The notes under the pieces are model-generated. The model had not been told where the DNA came from. It did no database searches and saw nothing but the letters and a program-made list of their open reading frames with translations. Source: Martinezella lusitana (GTDB lineage: Bacteria > Pseudomonadota > Alphaproteobacteria > Rhizobiales > Rhizobiaceae). From it: a stretch of 64,000 bases of DNA. The position numbers and the translations under genes are program-made. The stretch spans positions 496,001 to 560,000 of the forward strand of contig NZ_JACHBG010000002.1 of the NCBI RefSeq assembly GCF_014207095.1. Direction: 5' to 3'. Shown one piece after another: positions 26,076 to 34,909 of this stretch (its first letter is position 1; every line of letters starts with the position of its first letter).

Positions 26076-26708
26076 CTATTGAGATCGTTCCGTCGTCTCA
26101 AGATGCTGATCCAGGTCGCGAATCTGCAGAATGCGGTCGATCAATCCCCATTCCAGCGCTTCTTCCGCGGTCATGAAGTAGTCGCGATCCATGGCGCGCT
26201 CGAATTCTTCGTAGGAACGGCCGCAATGCTCGGCATAGAGGCGTGTCATGCGGTGTTTCGTTCGCTTGATCTCCTCGGCATGGATAAGCATGTCGGACGC
26301 CTGACCCTGGAAGCCGCCCAAGGGCTGATGGATATGGATGCTGGCATTGGGCAGCGCGGCGCGCTGGCCTGGCTCGCCCGCCATCAGCAGGAAGGATCCC
26401 ATCGAGCGGGCCGTTCCCATGCAGAGCGTGTGCACCGGCGCGCGGATGTAGCGCATGGTGTCGTACATTGCTAGGCCGCTGGTCACGACGCCGCCTGGCG
26501 AATTGATATAAAGGCTGATCGGCTTCTTCGGGCTTTCCGCCTCGAGAAACAGCAGTTGCGCGCAGACGAGAGCTGAGACGGTATCGTTCACCTCGCCATT
26601 CAGAAAGATGATTCTCTCGCGCAGCAGACGGGAATAGATGTCGAAAGACCGTTCCCCTCTGCTGGATTGTTCCACGACCATGGGGACGAGTTGCATCGCT
26701 TCGCGCAT
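26076..26708 (-). CDS. clpP: ATP-dependent Clp protease proteolytic subunit (ClpP paralogue)
   Basis: A 210-residue ClpP with the triad Ser102, His127 and Asp176 at spacings matching E. coli ClpP (Ser97, His122, Asp171). The Ser loop reads [11 protein letters not shown], with Arg where most ClpPs have Ala, and the His loop is [11 protein letters not shown]. It stands alone, without clpX, clpA or tig next to it. Rhizobia carry several ClpP copies, so this is likely an accessory subunit that forms mixed or specialised barrels. Confidence 0.9.
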   Translation of the reverse strand: MREAMQLVPMVVEQSSRGERSFDIYSRLLRERIIFLNGEVNDTVSALVCAQLLFLEAESPKKPISLYINSPGGVVTSGLAMYDTMRYIRAPVHTLCMGTARSMGSFLLMAGEPGQRAALPNASIHIHQPLGGFQGQASDMLIHAEEIKRTKHRMTRLYAEHCGRSYEEFERAMDRDYFMTAEEALEWGLIDRILQIRDLDQHLETTERSQ

Positions 26709-26752
26709 CGGCGAACTCCAATCGTTTGAAATTGTTGACGGTTTTGGCGCGG

Positions 26753-27112
26753 TTACGCGGCGCGCATGACGCAGAAGCCGTTGTTGTTCGCCGCAGCCTT
26801 CTCGGCCTTGCGAAGCCTGACATCATCAAGCTCATGGATGATGCGAAGGCTCGTGCCGCCGCTTGCGTTCGGTGAGATCCGGAAGATCACGGTGCTTTCG
26901 AAAAAGGGTGGCGCATCATCGCGCAACCGATAGCGCACCTCTTCACCCGGCGTGACCGAGATCGCCTCTGGATCGGCCAATGCCTCTTTCGGCAGCCAGT
27001 TTTCCCGAAGCTCGGGGGTGCTGACTGCGCGCCAGACCTTTTGCGGCGATTCGCTGAACTCGTATTCCAGCTCGATCGCGTTCTTCTGCTCCGGCATCTT
27101 CTGGCGGTTCAT
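26753..27112 (-). CDS. SRPBCC (AHSA1-type) domain protein
   Basis: A 119-residue START-like protein ([29 protein letters not shown] near the start, [23 protein letters not shown] later). It is a lipid/ligand-binding fold related to Aha1. Start ATG at 27112 overlaps the ArsR stop codon (ATGA at 27109-27112). ArsR-SRPBCC pairs are common in proteobacteria, where the small ArsR controls a stress or ligand-responsive SRPBCC protein. The ligand is unknown. The last residues FCVMRAA are unusual and hydrophobic. Confidence 0.82.
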   Translation of the reverse strand: MNRQKMPEQKNAIELEYEFSESPQKVWRAVSTPELRENWLPKEALADPEAISVTPGEEVRYRLRDDAPPFFESTVIFRISPNASGGTSLRIIHELDDVRLRKAEKAAANNNGFCVMRAA

Positions 27113-27423
27113 TGGTCCATATCCTTCAACAAGAGCTTGAGAGCTTCCATGCGTGCCGGCCAGTAGGCGCGGTATTTCGCCAGCCACTGGGCGATAAGGG
27201 CAAGCCCCTCCGGATCGACTTCGTAGTTCACGAAACGCCCCCGTCGTTCTTCCCTGACCAGCCTGGCGCTCCGCAGGACCGCGAGATGCTGCGACATCGC
27301 TGGCTGGCTGATGTCGACGCCTTCACGCAGGGCGCTGGCGTTCATCCCGCCCGCCGCCAGTTTTTCGAAAATGGCGCGACGGGTTGGGTCAGACAAGGCC
27401 CGGAATATCTCGTTCTCTATCAT
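27109..27423 (-). CDS. ArsR family transcriptional regulator
   Basis: A 104-residue winged-helix repressor. The helix-turn-helix is ALREGVDISQPAMSQHLAVLRSARLVREERRGRFVNYEV (about 31-69). The cysteine metal-box of classic ArsR/SmtB is absent, so it is the non-metal ArsR type that accompanies SRPBCC genes. It is translationally coupled to the downstream SRPBCC gene and probably regulates its own operon. Confidence 0.87.
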   Translation of the reverse strand: MIENEIFRALSDPTRRAIFEKLAAGGMNASALREGVDISQPAMSQHLAVLRSARLVREERRGRFVNYEVDPEGLALIAQWLAKYRAYWPARMEALKLLLKDMDQ

Positions 27424-27505
27424 GAGAACAGATAAGCATGGACTTATGTGATTCGCAAGAGATTTCGCGTGGAGTGGCGGAGGCTGGACAGCGGCACGTC
27501 AAAGA

Positions 27506-27541
27506 AAAAGTCCGCCGCGAAGCGATTCGCGACGGACTTTT
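27506..27541 (-). terminator. Intrinsic terminator of the inositol dehydrogenase gene
   Basis: A long, nearly perfect hairpin (AAAAGTCCG... with ...CGGACTTTT, one inner mismatch) lies 33 bases past the stop codon. Read leftward it ends in TTTTTCTTT, a good intrinsic terminator. Confidence 0.8.
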
Positions 27542-27574
27542 GGGAGGATCATATTCCCTGTGGGAACGGAGCTC

Positions 27575-28567
27575 TCAGTCGACCTTGATCAGGCGACCTT
27601 CCTTGACCGATTGCAGGGCGGCGTCCGCCAGCTTCAACGCAGCGAGGCCATCGGCACCCGACGGCGTGATGGCGGCGCCTTTTTCGATCGCGGCGATGAA
27701 GCTTGCGATCTCATTGGCATAGGCTTCGGTGTAGCGCGTCATGAAGAAATCATGCAGCGGCGGGCGGGTATAGCCATCGCCATTGGCGACTTCGATGGAG
27801 AAGGGGCGCTGGTTTTCGGCTGATACCATACCCTTCGAGCCGTGGATTTCGATGCGCTGGTCGTAGCCGTAGGTGGCACGGCGAGAATTGGAGATGATCG
27901 CCTGTTTGCCCGATGCCGTCTGGAGGATGACGGAAACGCTGTCGTAATCACCGGCTTCGCCGATCGCCTTGTCGACGAGGACTGCGGCGGTTGCGGTGAC
28001 GGCGACCGGCTCTTCGCCGAGCAGGAAACGCGCCATGTCGAAGTCATGAATGGTCATGTCGCGGAAGATGCCACCTGAGCGCTTGATGTAGTCGACGGGC
28101 GGGGCGCCCGGATCGCGCGAAGTGATCGTCACCATTTCGACGGTGCCGATGCGGCCTTCGTCGATGGCCTTCTTGACGGCCATGAAATGCGGGTCGAAGC
28201 GGCGGTTGAAGCCAACCATCAGCTTGCCCTTGGTTTCATCGACGACCTTGATGCAGGCCTTGACGCGGGCGAGGTCGAGATCGACGGGCTTTTCGCAGAA
28301 GACGGCCTTGCCGGCGCGGGAGAAACGCTCGATGAGATCGGCATGGGTATCGGTCGGCGTGCAGATGACGACGGCATCGATATCCTTGGCGGCCTCGATC
28401 GCCTCGATGGTGCGCACTTCGCATCCGTAAGCGGCGGAGATGGCTTCGGCTGCTGCCGGAAACGCGTCCGCAACGGCCACGAGCTTGGCATTGGCGTCGC
28501 CGCTGACGGCCTTCGCATGCACCTTGCCGATACGTCCGGCACCGAGCAGACCAAATCTGACAGTCAT
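27575..28567 (-). CDS. idhA: myo-Inositol 2-dehydrogenase
   Basis: A 330-residue Gfo/Idh/MocA-family enzyme (also called iolG). The NAD-binding GLLGAGRIGKVHAKAV (5-20), the cofactor/catalytic CEKPVDLD and the active-site GGIFRDMTIHDFDMARF with Asp and His are intact. It oxidises myo-inositol to 2-keto-myo-inositol, the first step of inositol catabolism. Start ATG at 28567 follows GGGAGGTAA. The gene stands alone, as idhA often does in rhizobia; other iol genes are not in the window. An operator-like palindrome lies upstream. Confidence 0.9.
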   Translation of the reverse strand: MTVRFGLLGAGRIGKVHAKAVSGDANAKLVAVADAFPAAAEAISAAYGCEVRTIEAIEAAKDIDAVVICTPTDTHADLIERFSRAGKAVFCEKPVDLDLARVKACIKVVDETKGKLMVGFNRRFDPHFMAVKKAIDEGRIGTVEMVTITSRDPGAPPVDYIKRSGGIFRDMTIHDFDMARFLLGEEPVAVTATAAVLVDKAIGEAGDYDSVSVILQTASGKQAIISNSRRATYGYDQRIEIHGSKGMVSAENQRPFSIEVANGDGYTRPPLHDFFMTRYTEAYANEIASFIAAIEKGAAITPSGADGLAALKLADAALQSVKEGRLIKVD

Positions 28568-28614
28568 TCTTACCTCCCAGGATTCGGAACAAATGAACCG
28601 AATAATAATCTATA

Positions 28615-28629
28615 TGAAATTTTCATTCC
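28615..28629 (-). promoter_or_regulatory. Candidate IolR-type operator upstream of idhA
   Basis: A palindrome TGAAA-T-TTTCA (28615-28625), extended to GAAA-N6-TTCC (28616-28629), lies about 50 bases before the idhA start. Rhizobial IolR is reported to recognise GGAA-N6-TTCC-type sites on iol promoters. The match has one base different in the left half. The site is seen; binding is inferred. Confidence 0.45.
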
Positions 28630-28798
28630 ATTTTCCGAAGGCGGCGTCAAGCCGCCAGTTCTTCACAATTGCGAAAACCGTCATACCATACTGCGATATC
28701 GGAAATTTGCCTGTGCGAGCTAATTTCATTCAAACTACTTCACAGCTTTCCCGGCGATGCGTTAAAGACAGATCTTCTTGAACAGGTGAACGAGACCC

Positions 28799-29059
28799 AT
28801 GCAACTGATCGATCCGACCCATCCTATCTATAAGCCGCTTTGGGTGAGGATTCTGATCGTTGCCGTCTGCTTCGGGTGGTCCGCGGTCGAAACTCTCGGT
28901 TCACAGCCCTTCTGGGCCATGCTTTCGGGCGCGCTCGGAGCCTATGCGGCCTGGATGCTCCTGTTGAATTTCAAACCAGAGCCGCCCGCTGCCAACGTAG
29001 AGGCTGCGTCTCAGACTGACGCTGATGAAGACGAGACGCCTTCGGACGACAAGAAATAG
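28799..29059 (+). CDS. Small membrane protein, DUF3329-like
   Basis: An 86-residue protein. It begins DPTHPIYKPLWVRILIVAVC and has two predicted membrane helices (about 16-33 and 36-55), then an acidic, charged tail (about 58-86, ending DETPSDDKK). The N-terminal pattern resembles DUF3329 proteins, whose role is unknown. It is divergent from idhA, with its stop codon directly against the stop of the convergent gene at 29060. Confidence 0.7.
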   Translation: MQLIDPTHPIYKPLWVRILIVAVCFGWSAVETLGSQPFWAMLSGALGAYAAWMLLLNFKPEPPAANVEAASQTDADEDETPSDDKK

Positions 29060-29533
29060 TCATCGGGAGAGGCGTCGTATCGCCTCGTCGATCAATTGGT
29101 TGGCGAGTGTCATGCGGGTCGTTGCCTGCTCGCGGAAAGGTGCGGCAACACTGTCGGGATGATTGGCCTTGGCGAAGCTGCGGCGTTTTTCGTGAAGAGG
29201 ATGGAGCGTGGTGTCCGACGTTATCGCCAGCTCCGCCGCAACCTCTTCCCGCGAGACCCGAGCCAGATGCTCCGGCATGACAGGCGGTTCCGGCTCCTTC
29301 GGCGCGGGTTCTGGCTCCGGCTCCGGTGGGAGCGGGACGATCGGATCGCCGAGATTATCGCGATAGGCGTCATCGGGGCGATGCGCCTCCGGCGTCTCGC
29401 CGCCAAGCACGGTTGCCGCAAAGCTGACATTCAGGCCGCGGATGCGATGCGCGAGCTCTTCCTTCTCGGAGGCCTCCTCTTCCGTATCGAGACGGTCAAG
29501 TACGGATTGAAACAATGATTGCTTGAACAGCAT
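29060..29533 (-). CDS. Small protein with C-terminal J-domain-like HPD segment
   Basis: A 157-residue protein. A helical N-terminal half is followed by a Pro/Glu-rich linker (about 70-90, alternating PE/EP) and a C-terminal helix pair. The latter contains LHEKRRSFAKANHPDSVAAPFREQATTRMTLANQLIDEAI. It reads like J-domain helix II, the HPD loop and helix III of DnaJ proteins, so it may call on DnaK. Two in-frame ATGs each have a ribosome site; I use 29533 (GGAGG five bases upstream), while 29545 adds four residues. The partner is not known. Confidence 0.72.
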   Translation of the reverse strand: MLFKQSLFQSVLDRLDTEEEASEKEELAHRIRGLNVSFAATVLGGETPEAHRPDDAYRDNLGDPIVPLPPEPEPEPAPKEPEPPVMPEHLARVSREEVAAELAITSDTTLHPLHEKRRSFAKANHPDSVAAPFREQATTRMTLANQLIDEAIRRLSR

Positions 29534-29599
29534 GCCGGCCTCCATGCCATCTCCATAGGAGCGGAACTTGGCGTGGGGCTTATGCGAGCGGCTCGGCCT

Positions 29600-30607
29600 T
29601 TATGTCAGAGAGAGGTTCTTGCTCTCTTCCAGGATCATGTCGTGCAGCAATCGGGCGCTTGGCGGCATGGCCCGCTCGCGTGCGGTGATGAGGCTATAGG
29701 GTCTGACGTCGATATCGAAATCGGTCGGCAATATGCAGGACTCGCCGGCCCGCGACGATTGCCCGCAGATGAATTGCGCCATATCGAGCGCGATCGGCGC
29801 GATTGCATCCGTCTTGCAGACCACGGCCAGCGTCAGCAGCAGCGACGAGGTATTGACGATATTTTCCGGCAGCGGCACGCCGGCGGCAAGGAAAATGTCC
29901 TCCACTTTACGGCGCAGCAAAGTTCCGGGCGGCTGGAAGACCCAATCGTAGCGACCGAGATCTTCAAGGCTTGCGGGACCTTTTTTGAGCAGCGGATGTC
30001 CGTTGCGGACGATGAGGCAGGCTTTCTCCACGCCGATTTCATGGGCCAGGAACAGGCGCGGGTCGAGATCATCGGGAATGCGGCTGATAATGAAGTCGTG
30101 ACGCGCCGCCAGAAGCTCCCGGGCGAGAACGTTGCTGTTTTCCACCTCGATGTTGATCTCGATGCTCGGATAGCTGCGCGTGACCCGCTGGATGGCCGGT
30201 ACGACAAGGCTGATGGCGGGCGCGGTTACGGCGCCGAGGAAGACCGATCCGCCCCTTCCTGTCCGCAGGGCTCCGAGTTCGCGGCTTGCTTCGCGCAGCT
30301 CGAGCAGGATCTTGCGCGCTCGCTTGGCTAGCGCCAGTCCGAAAGGGGTCAGGACCACGCCGCGCGCGACGCGCTCGTAGAGCGGGCTTTTGACGATGGA
30401 CTCCATTTCAGAGAGCATGCGTGAAGCTGCAGGTTGTGACATGTTCATGGACTCAGCGGCGGCGGAGATCTGGCCGTGATCCTCGATTGTGACAATCATG
30501 CGCAGGTGATTAAGCTTCAGACCAGCCTTGAGCAGCGTGTCATCGCGAAAACTGTCGGAATGAATCTCGATGCCTTCGCTCACATAATCGTTATATATTT
30601 TCTCCAT
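29600..30607 (-). CDS. gbpR: LysR family regulator GbpR
   Basis: A 335-residue LysR protein with a helix-turn-helix at about 31-85 (KLNHLRMIVTIEDHGQISAAAESMNMSQPAASRMLSEME) after an unusually long N-terminal leader. It is divergent from chvE, the same arrangement as gbpR-chvE of Agrobacterium, where GbpR activates the galactose/arabinose-binding protein gene in response to sugar. The start is uncertain: ATG at 30607 is used, ATG at 30625 would add six residues and neither has a good ribosome site. Confidence 0.85.
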   Translation of the reverse strand: MEKIYNDYVSEGIEIHSDSFRDDTLLKAGLKLNHLRMIVTIEDHGQISAAAESMNMSQPAASRMLSEMESIVKSPLYERVARGVVLTPFGLALAKRARKILLELREASRELGALRTGRGGSVFLGAVTAPAISLVVPAIQRVTRSYPSIEINIEVENSNVLARELLAARHDFIISRIPDDLDPRLFLAHEIGVEKACLIVRNGHPLLKKGPASLEDLGRYDWVFQPPGTLLRRKVEDIFLAAGVPLPENIVNTSSLLLTLAVVCKTDAIAPIALDMAQFICGQSSRAGESCILPTDFDIDVRPYSLITARERAMPPSARLLHDMILEESKNLSLT

Positions 30608-30656
30608 AACGGCCAAATTTCCCATTCGTCGGCAAAAAAGTACTATTTTTTATGAT

Positions 30657-30716
30657 TATACCAAACCTGGTATATGTTTAGCCAGTTATTCTATTTGACA
30701 GTTATACGAAATCGTA
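30657..30716 (+). promoter_or_regulatory. chvE promoter region with two palindromes
   Basis: A perfect inverted repeat TATACCA-N4-TGGTATA (30657-30674) lies about 25 bases upstream of a consensus -35 hexamer TTGACA (30695-30700). A second palindrome TACGA-AA-TCGTA (30705-30716) falls in the spacer after it. With a start site near 30730, the first would be centred near -65, the usual activator site of LysR proteins. The -10 is weak, as expected for an activated promoter. Confidence 0.6.
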
Positions 30717-30877
30717 CGAGTTTGCCAATCGTGTGCTGGTTGCAGCTCATAAGCCGTGAGAGCGTGGAGGAGACCTACTTCGTTTCTCACAATTAGAAGT
30801 AAACCATTCCTTCTACGGAACTTGCTGCAGTTTCGGGCGGGCTCTTGCCCGTCATTTTATCAACAAGGGAGAGAGTA

Positions 30878-31942
30878 ATGAAATCCATTATCTCATTGAT
30901 GGCCGGCGTTGCGCTCGGCGTCACGACGCTGGTGGCACCTGCCTTCGCAGCGGATAAGGGAACTGTCGGTATCGCTATGCCGACCAAGGCATCGGCTCGC
31001 TGGATCGACGACGGCAACAACATCGTCAAGCAGCTTCAGGCTGCCGGTTACGGCACCGACCTGCAGTACGGCGACGACGATATTCCGAACCAGCTTTCGC
31101 AGATCGAGAACATGGTCACCAAGGGTGACAAGGTTCTCGTCATCGCTTCGATCGACGGCACGACGCTGTCCGACGTTCTGCAGAAGGCTCACGATGCCGG
31201 CATCAAGGTCATCGCTTACGACCGTCTGATCCGCAACAGCGGCAACGTCGACTACTATGCAACGTTCGACAACTTCAAGGTCGGCGTCCTGCAGGCTGGC
31301 TCGATCGTCGACTCGCTCGGCCTCAAGGACGGCAAAGGCCCGTTCAACATCGAGCTGTTCGGCGGTTCTCCGGACGACAACAACGCCTTCTTCTTCTATG
31401 ACGGCGCAATGTCGGTCCTGAAGCCCTACATCGACAGCGGCAAGCTGGTCGTCAAGTCCGGCCAGATGGGCATGGACAAGGTTGGCACGCTGCGTTGGGA
31501 TCCGGCAACGGCCCAGGCTCGCATGGATAACCTGCTGTCGGCTTACTACACCGATAGCCACGTCGATGCCGTTCTGTCTCCGTATGACGGTCTGTCGATC
31601 GGTATCCTTTCCTCGCTCAAGGGCGTCGGCTACGGCACCGGCGGCGTGAAGCTGCCGGTCGTTACCGGTCAGGACTCCGAAATCCCGTCGGTCAAGTCGA
31701 TCATCGCTGGCGAACAGCATTCCACGATCTTCAAGGACACCCGTGACCTCGCCAAGGTCACCGTCGGCATGGTCAACGCTCTGATGGAAGGCAAGACGCC
31801 TGAAGTCAACGACACGAAGACCTACGACAACGGCGTCAAGGTTGTTCCGTCCTACCTGCTGACCCCGGTCGCAGTTGACAAGACCAACTACGAGAAGGTC
31901 CTCGTCGAGGGCGGTTACTACAAGGCTGACCAGCTCAAGTAA
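30878..31942 (+). CDS. chvE: ChvE sugar-binding periplasmic protein
   Basis: A 354-residue binding protein with a signal peptide (about 1-23, cleaved near AFA-ADKG). It shows [52 protein letters not shown] and [20 protein letters not shown]. These match ChvE/MglB-like proteins for arabinose, galactose, glucose and xylose; in Agrobacterium ChvE also presents sugars to VirA. The ATG at 30878 has GGAGA seven to eight bases upstream. First gene of the chvE-ggu-ara operon. Codon use is strongly biased, as for highly expressed genes. Confidence 0.93.
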   Translation: MKSIISLMAGVALGVTTLVAPAFAADKGTVGIAMPTKASARWIDDGNNIVKQLQAAGYGTDLQYGDDDIPNQLSQIENMVTKGDKVLVIASIDGTTLSDVLQKAHDAGIKVIAYDRLIRNSGNVDYYATFDNFKVGVLQAGSIVDSLGLKDGKGPFNIELFGGSPDDNNAFFFYDGAMSVLKPYIDSGKLVVKSGQMGMDKVGTLRWDPATAQARMDNLLSAYYTDSHVDAVLSPYDGLSIGILSSLKGVGYGTGGVKLPVVTGQDSEIPSVKSIIAGEQHSTIFKDTRDLAKVTVGMVNALMEGKTPEVNDTKTYDNGVKVVPSYLLTPVAVDKTNYEKVLVEGGYYKADQLK

Positions 31943-31960
31943 TCTTCCAACATAGTGGTC

Positions 31961-31984
31961 GGGGCTCGCTTCGATGCGAGCCCC
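31961..31984 (+). other. Intercistronic stem-loop between chvE and gguA
   Basis: A perfect 9-base GC-rich inverted repeat (31961-31969 with 31976-31984, six-base loop) begins 18 bases past the chvE stop and is followed by GGCTTTGATATTT. It could act as a partial terminator or 3' stabiliser, giving more binding protein than ATPase and permease. Confidence 0.7.
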
Positions 31985-32047
31985 GGCTTTGATATTTAAG
32001 ACGATCGCGCGGTCTGCTATGTTCGATCGCGGCGTTGGATTTGGACT

Positions 32048-33586
32048 ATGGACGATACCATTCTCGAAATGCAGAACATCACCAAGTCGTTCCCCGGTGT
32101 GAACGCCTTGGAAAATGTCAATCTGAAGGTTCGTCAGGGCGAGATACATGCCTTGGTCGGCGAAAACGGGGCCGGCAAGTCGACCTTGATGAAGGTGCTC
32201 TCAGGCGTCTATCCCGCCGGCACCTATGAAGGCGACATCCACTATGATGGCGCTGTTCGTCAATTCAAGACGATCAGGGACTCCGAAGATATCGGCATCA
32301 TCATCATCCATCAGGAGCTGGCGCTCGTCCCGCTTCTGTCGATTGCCGAGAATATTTTCCTGGGCAACGAGGTCGTTGCCAATGGCATGATCAACTGGCA
32401 GGAAACCTTCACCCGCACCAAGCAGCTTCTTTCCAAGGTGGGCCTCAAGGAATCGCCGAATACGCTTGTGACCGACATCGGCGTCGGCAAACAGCAGCTT
32501 GTCGAGATCGCCAAGGCCCTGTCGAAGAGCGTCAAGCTTCTCATCCTCGACGAGCCGACGGCGTCGCTCAACGAAAGCGATTCAGACGCGCTTCTCAATC
32601 TTCTCATGGAGTTCCGCACTCAGGGCATTACGTCGATCATCATCACGCACAAGCTCAACGAAGTGCGCAAGGTGGCCGACCAGATCACGGTGCTGCGCGA
32701 CGGCATGACCGTGAAGACACTGAACTGTCATGAGGAAGAGATCAGCGAAGACATCATCATTCGCAACATGGTCGGTCGCGAACTCGCCGACCGCTATCCG
32801 CCGCGCTCGGTGCCGATCGGCGAGACGATCTTCGAAGTGAAGAACTGGAATGCCTTCCACCAACAGCATCGCGATCGCCAGGTGCTGCATGACATCAACG
32901 TCAATGTGCGCAAGGGCGAAGTCGTTGGTATTGCGGGCCTGATGGGGGCCGGACGCACCGAATTCGCCATGAGCGTCTTCGGCAAGTCTTACGGCCACAA
33001 GGTCTCCGGCGAAGTCTTCGTGGACGGCAAGCAGGTTGATACCAGCACGGTGCGCCGGGCAATCGATGCTGGTCTTGCCTATGTCACGGAAGATCGAAAG
33101 CAGCTGGGTCTGGTTCTGTCGAACAGCATCCTGCACAACACGACGCTTGCCAACCTGCTCGGCGTTTCCAAAGCGACCGTCATCGATGATGTGCGGGAGC
33201 TGCAGGTGGCGACGAACTATCGCGCCAAGCTGCGCATCCGTTCCTCCGGTGTCTTTCAAGAGGCGGGCAACCTTTCCGGCGGCAATCAGCAAAAGGTGGT
33301 GCTGTCGAAATGGCTGTTCTCGGATCCGGACATCCTGATCCTCGATGAGCCGACGCGCGGCATCGATGTCGGCGCGAAATACGAAATTTATTCCATCATC
33401 AACCAGCTTGCCGCCGACGGAAAGGGCGTTCTGATGATTTCATCGGAAATGCCGGAGCTTCTCGGCACTTGCGACCGCATCTACGTCATGAACGAAGGTC
33501 GCATCGTCGCCGAACTGCCGAAGGCAGAAGCGAGCCAGGAGAGCATCATGCGCGCTATCATGCGCTCAGGGGAGAAACAACAATGA
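32048..33586 (+). CDS. gguA: Sugar ABC transporter ATP-binding protein GguA
   Basis: A 512-residue double-cassette ATPase of the MglA/XylG class. First Walker A is [12 protein letters not shown] (about 38-49) with Walker [13 protein letters not shown]. The second cassette has the degenerate Walker [10 protein letters not shown] typical of the class, plus [16 protein letters not shown] and [13 protein letters not shown]. It overlaps gguB by an ATGA. It would drive uptake of sugars delivered by ChvE. Confidence 0.93.
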   Translation: MDDTILEMQNITKSFPGVNALENVNLKVRQGEIHALVGENGAGKSTLMKVLSGVYPAGTYEGDIHYDGAVRQFKTIRDSEDIGIIIIHQELALVPLLSIAENIFLGNEVVANGMINWQETFTRTKQLLSKVGLKESPNTLVTDIGVGKQQLVEIAKALSKSVKLLILDEPTASLNESDSDALLNLLMEFRTQGITSIIITHKLNEVRKVADQITVLRDGMTVKTLNCHEEEISEDIIIRNMVGRELADRYPPRSVPIGETIFEVKNWNAFHQQHRDRQVLHDINVNVRKGEVVGIAGLMGAGRTEFAMSVFGKSYGHKVSGEVFVDGKQVDTSTVRRAIDAGLAYVTEDRKQLGLVLSNSILHNTTLANLLGVSKATVIDDVRELQVATNYRAKLRIRSSGVFQEAGNLSGGNQQKVVLSKWLFSDPDILILDEPTRGIDVGAKYEIYSIINQLAADGKGVLMISSEMPELLGTCDRIYVMNEGRIVAELPKAEASQESIMRAIMRSGEKQQ

Positions 33587-34791
33587 GTTCGGCCAACCCA
33601 GCCACGGAAACCAGCCACGTCGTTTCGATCGGCGACCATATCCGCAACAATATTCGCGAATACGGCATGTTGATCGCCCTGGTCGTCATCATGCTGCTGT
33701 TTCAGTATCTCACGAACGGCGTTCTGTTCAGACCGCAGAACCTGACCAACATCGTGCTGCAGAACTCGTTCATCGTCATCATGGCGCTTGGCATGCTGCT
33801 GGTCATCGTGGCGGGGCATATCGACCTTTCGGTCGGCTCCGTCGTTGGCTTCGTCGGCGCCGTTGCCGGCGTGCTGGTCGTGCAGATGCATATGAACCTG
33901 GCGCTCGCTACGGTCATTTGTCTGTTGATGGGCGCTGCGGTCGGTGCCTGGCACGGATACTTCATCGCCTATCATCGCATTCCCTCGTTCATCGTCACGC
34001 TGTCGGGCATGCTGGTTTTCCGCGGTCTGACCTATACCATCATCAACACGACCGGTAACGGCAGCAGCATCGGACCGTTCCCGCCGGCGTTCCAGATCGT
34101 CGCGACCGGTTTCATTCCCGATTTCGTCGACATGGGCGGTATACGTTCGACGTCTATCTTCCTGACCATCGTCATTCCGATCGTCATGTTCCTCCTCGCC
34201 TGGCGTCGGCGCTCGGTAAACGAAAAGCACGGCATCGATGTCGAGCCATTCAGCTTCTTCCTCGGCCAGAATCTGGTGGTTGCCGCCGCGACCATCTTCA
34301 TCGGCTATCAGATTTCCTCGTATAGAGGCCTGCCGAACGTTCTGATCCTCATGCTGCTGCTGATCGCGCTCTATAGCTTCGCAACACAGCGTACCACGAT
34401 CGGCCGCCGCATCTATGCCATGGGCGGCAACGAAAAGGCGACGAAGCTCTCGGGTATCGATACCCGCCGCCTGACCTTCTACACCTTCATCAACATGGGC
34501 ATCCTTGCCAGTATCGCCGGGATCATCATCGCGACGCGCCTGAACTCGGCAACGGCCAAGGGCGGCGACGGCCTCGAGCTCGACGTCATCGCGGCCTGCT
34601 TCATCGGCGGTGCATCTGCTTCCGGCGGCGTCGGTAAGGTAACGGGTGCCGTCATCGGTGCCTTGATCATGGGCGTCCTGAACCAGGGCATGTCGATCCT
34701 CGGCTACCAGACGGATTCCCAGAAGATGATCAAGGGCGCAGTGCTGCTCGCTGCCGTGTTCATCGACGTCTACAATAAGAACAAGGGTTGA
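33583..34791 (+). CDS. gguB: Sugar ABC transporter permease GguB
   Basis: A 402-residue RbsC/XylH-class permease with about ten helices. It has [56 protein letters not shown] and [28 protein letters not shown]. The ATG at 33583 overlaps the gguA stop (ATGA) and has GGGGAGAAA upstream. Partner of GguA and ChvE in the inner membrane. Confidence 0.93.
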   Translation: MSSANPATETSHVVSIGDHIRNNIREYGMLIALVVIMLLFQYLTNGVLFRPQNLTNIVLQNSFIVIMALGMLLVIVAGHIDLSVGSVVGFVGAVAGVLVVQMHMNLALATVICLLMGAAVGAWHGYFIAYHRIPSFIVTLSGMLVFRGLTYTIINTTGNGSSIGPFPPAFQIVATGFIPDFVDMGGIRSTSIFLTIVIPIVMFLLAWRRRSVNEKHGIDVEPFSFFLGQNLVVAAATIFIGYQISSYRGLPNVLILMLLLIALYSFATQRTTIGRRIYAMGGNEKATKLSGIDTRRLTFYTFINMGILASIAGIIIATRLNSATAKGGDGLELDVIAACFIGGASASGGVGKVTGAVIGALIMGVLNQGMSILGYQTDSQKMIKGAVLLAAVFIDVYNKNKG

Positions 34792-34861
34792 TCGCACAAG
34801 CGATCAACCGAGGCCTTTAAAACCAAATCCATGACAGAGTCCGGCTCTCGCTGAGAGCCGG
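34786..34861 (+). other. Two stem-loops between gguB and gguC
   Basis: The first is a perfect 10-base inverted repeat (34786-34795 with 34800-34809, four-base loop) that spans the gguB stop codon. The second is a perfect 9-base repeat (34841-34849 with 34853-34861, three-base loop). They separate transport genes from catabolic genes and may reduce or process the transcript there. Confidence 0.6.
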
Positions 34862-34909
34862 AACGGCAAACTGCATCCGATCTCTGTCTATTCGGAAAGG
34901 ATGAAAGAC

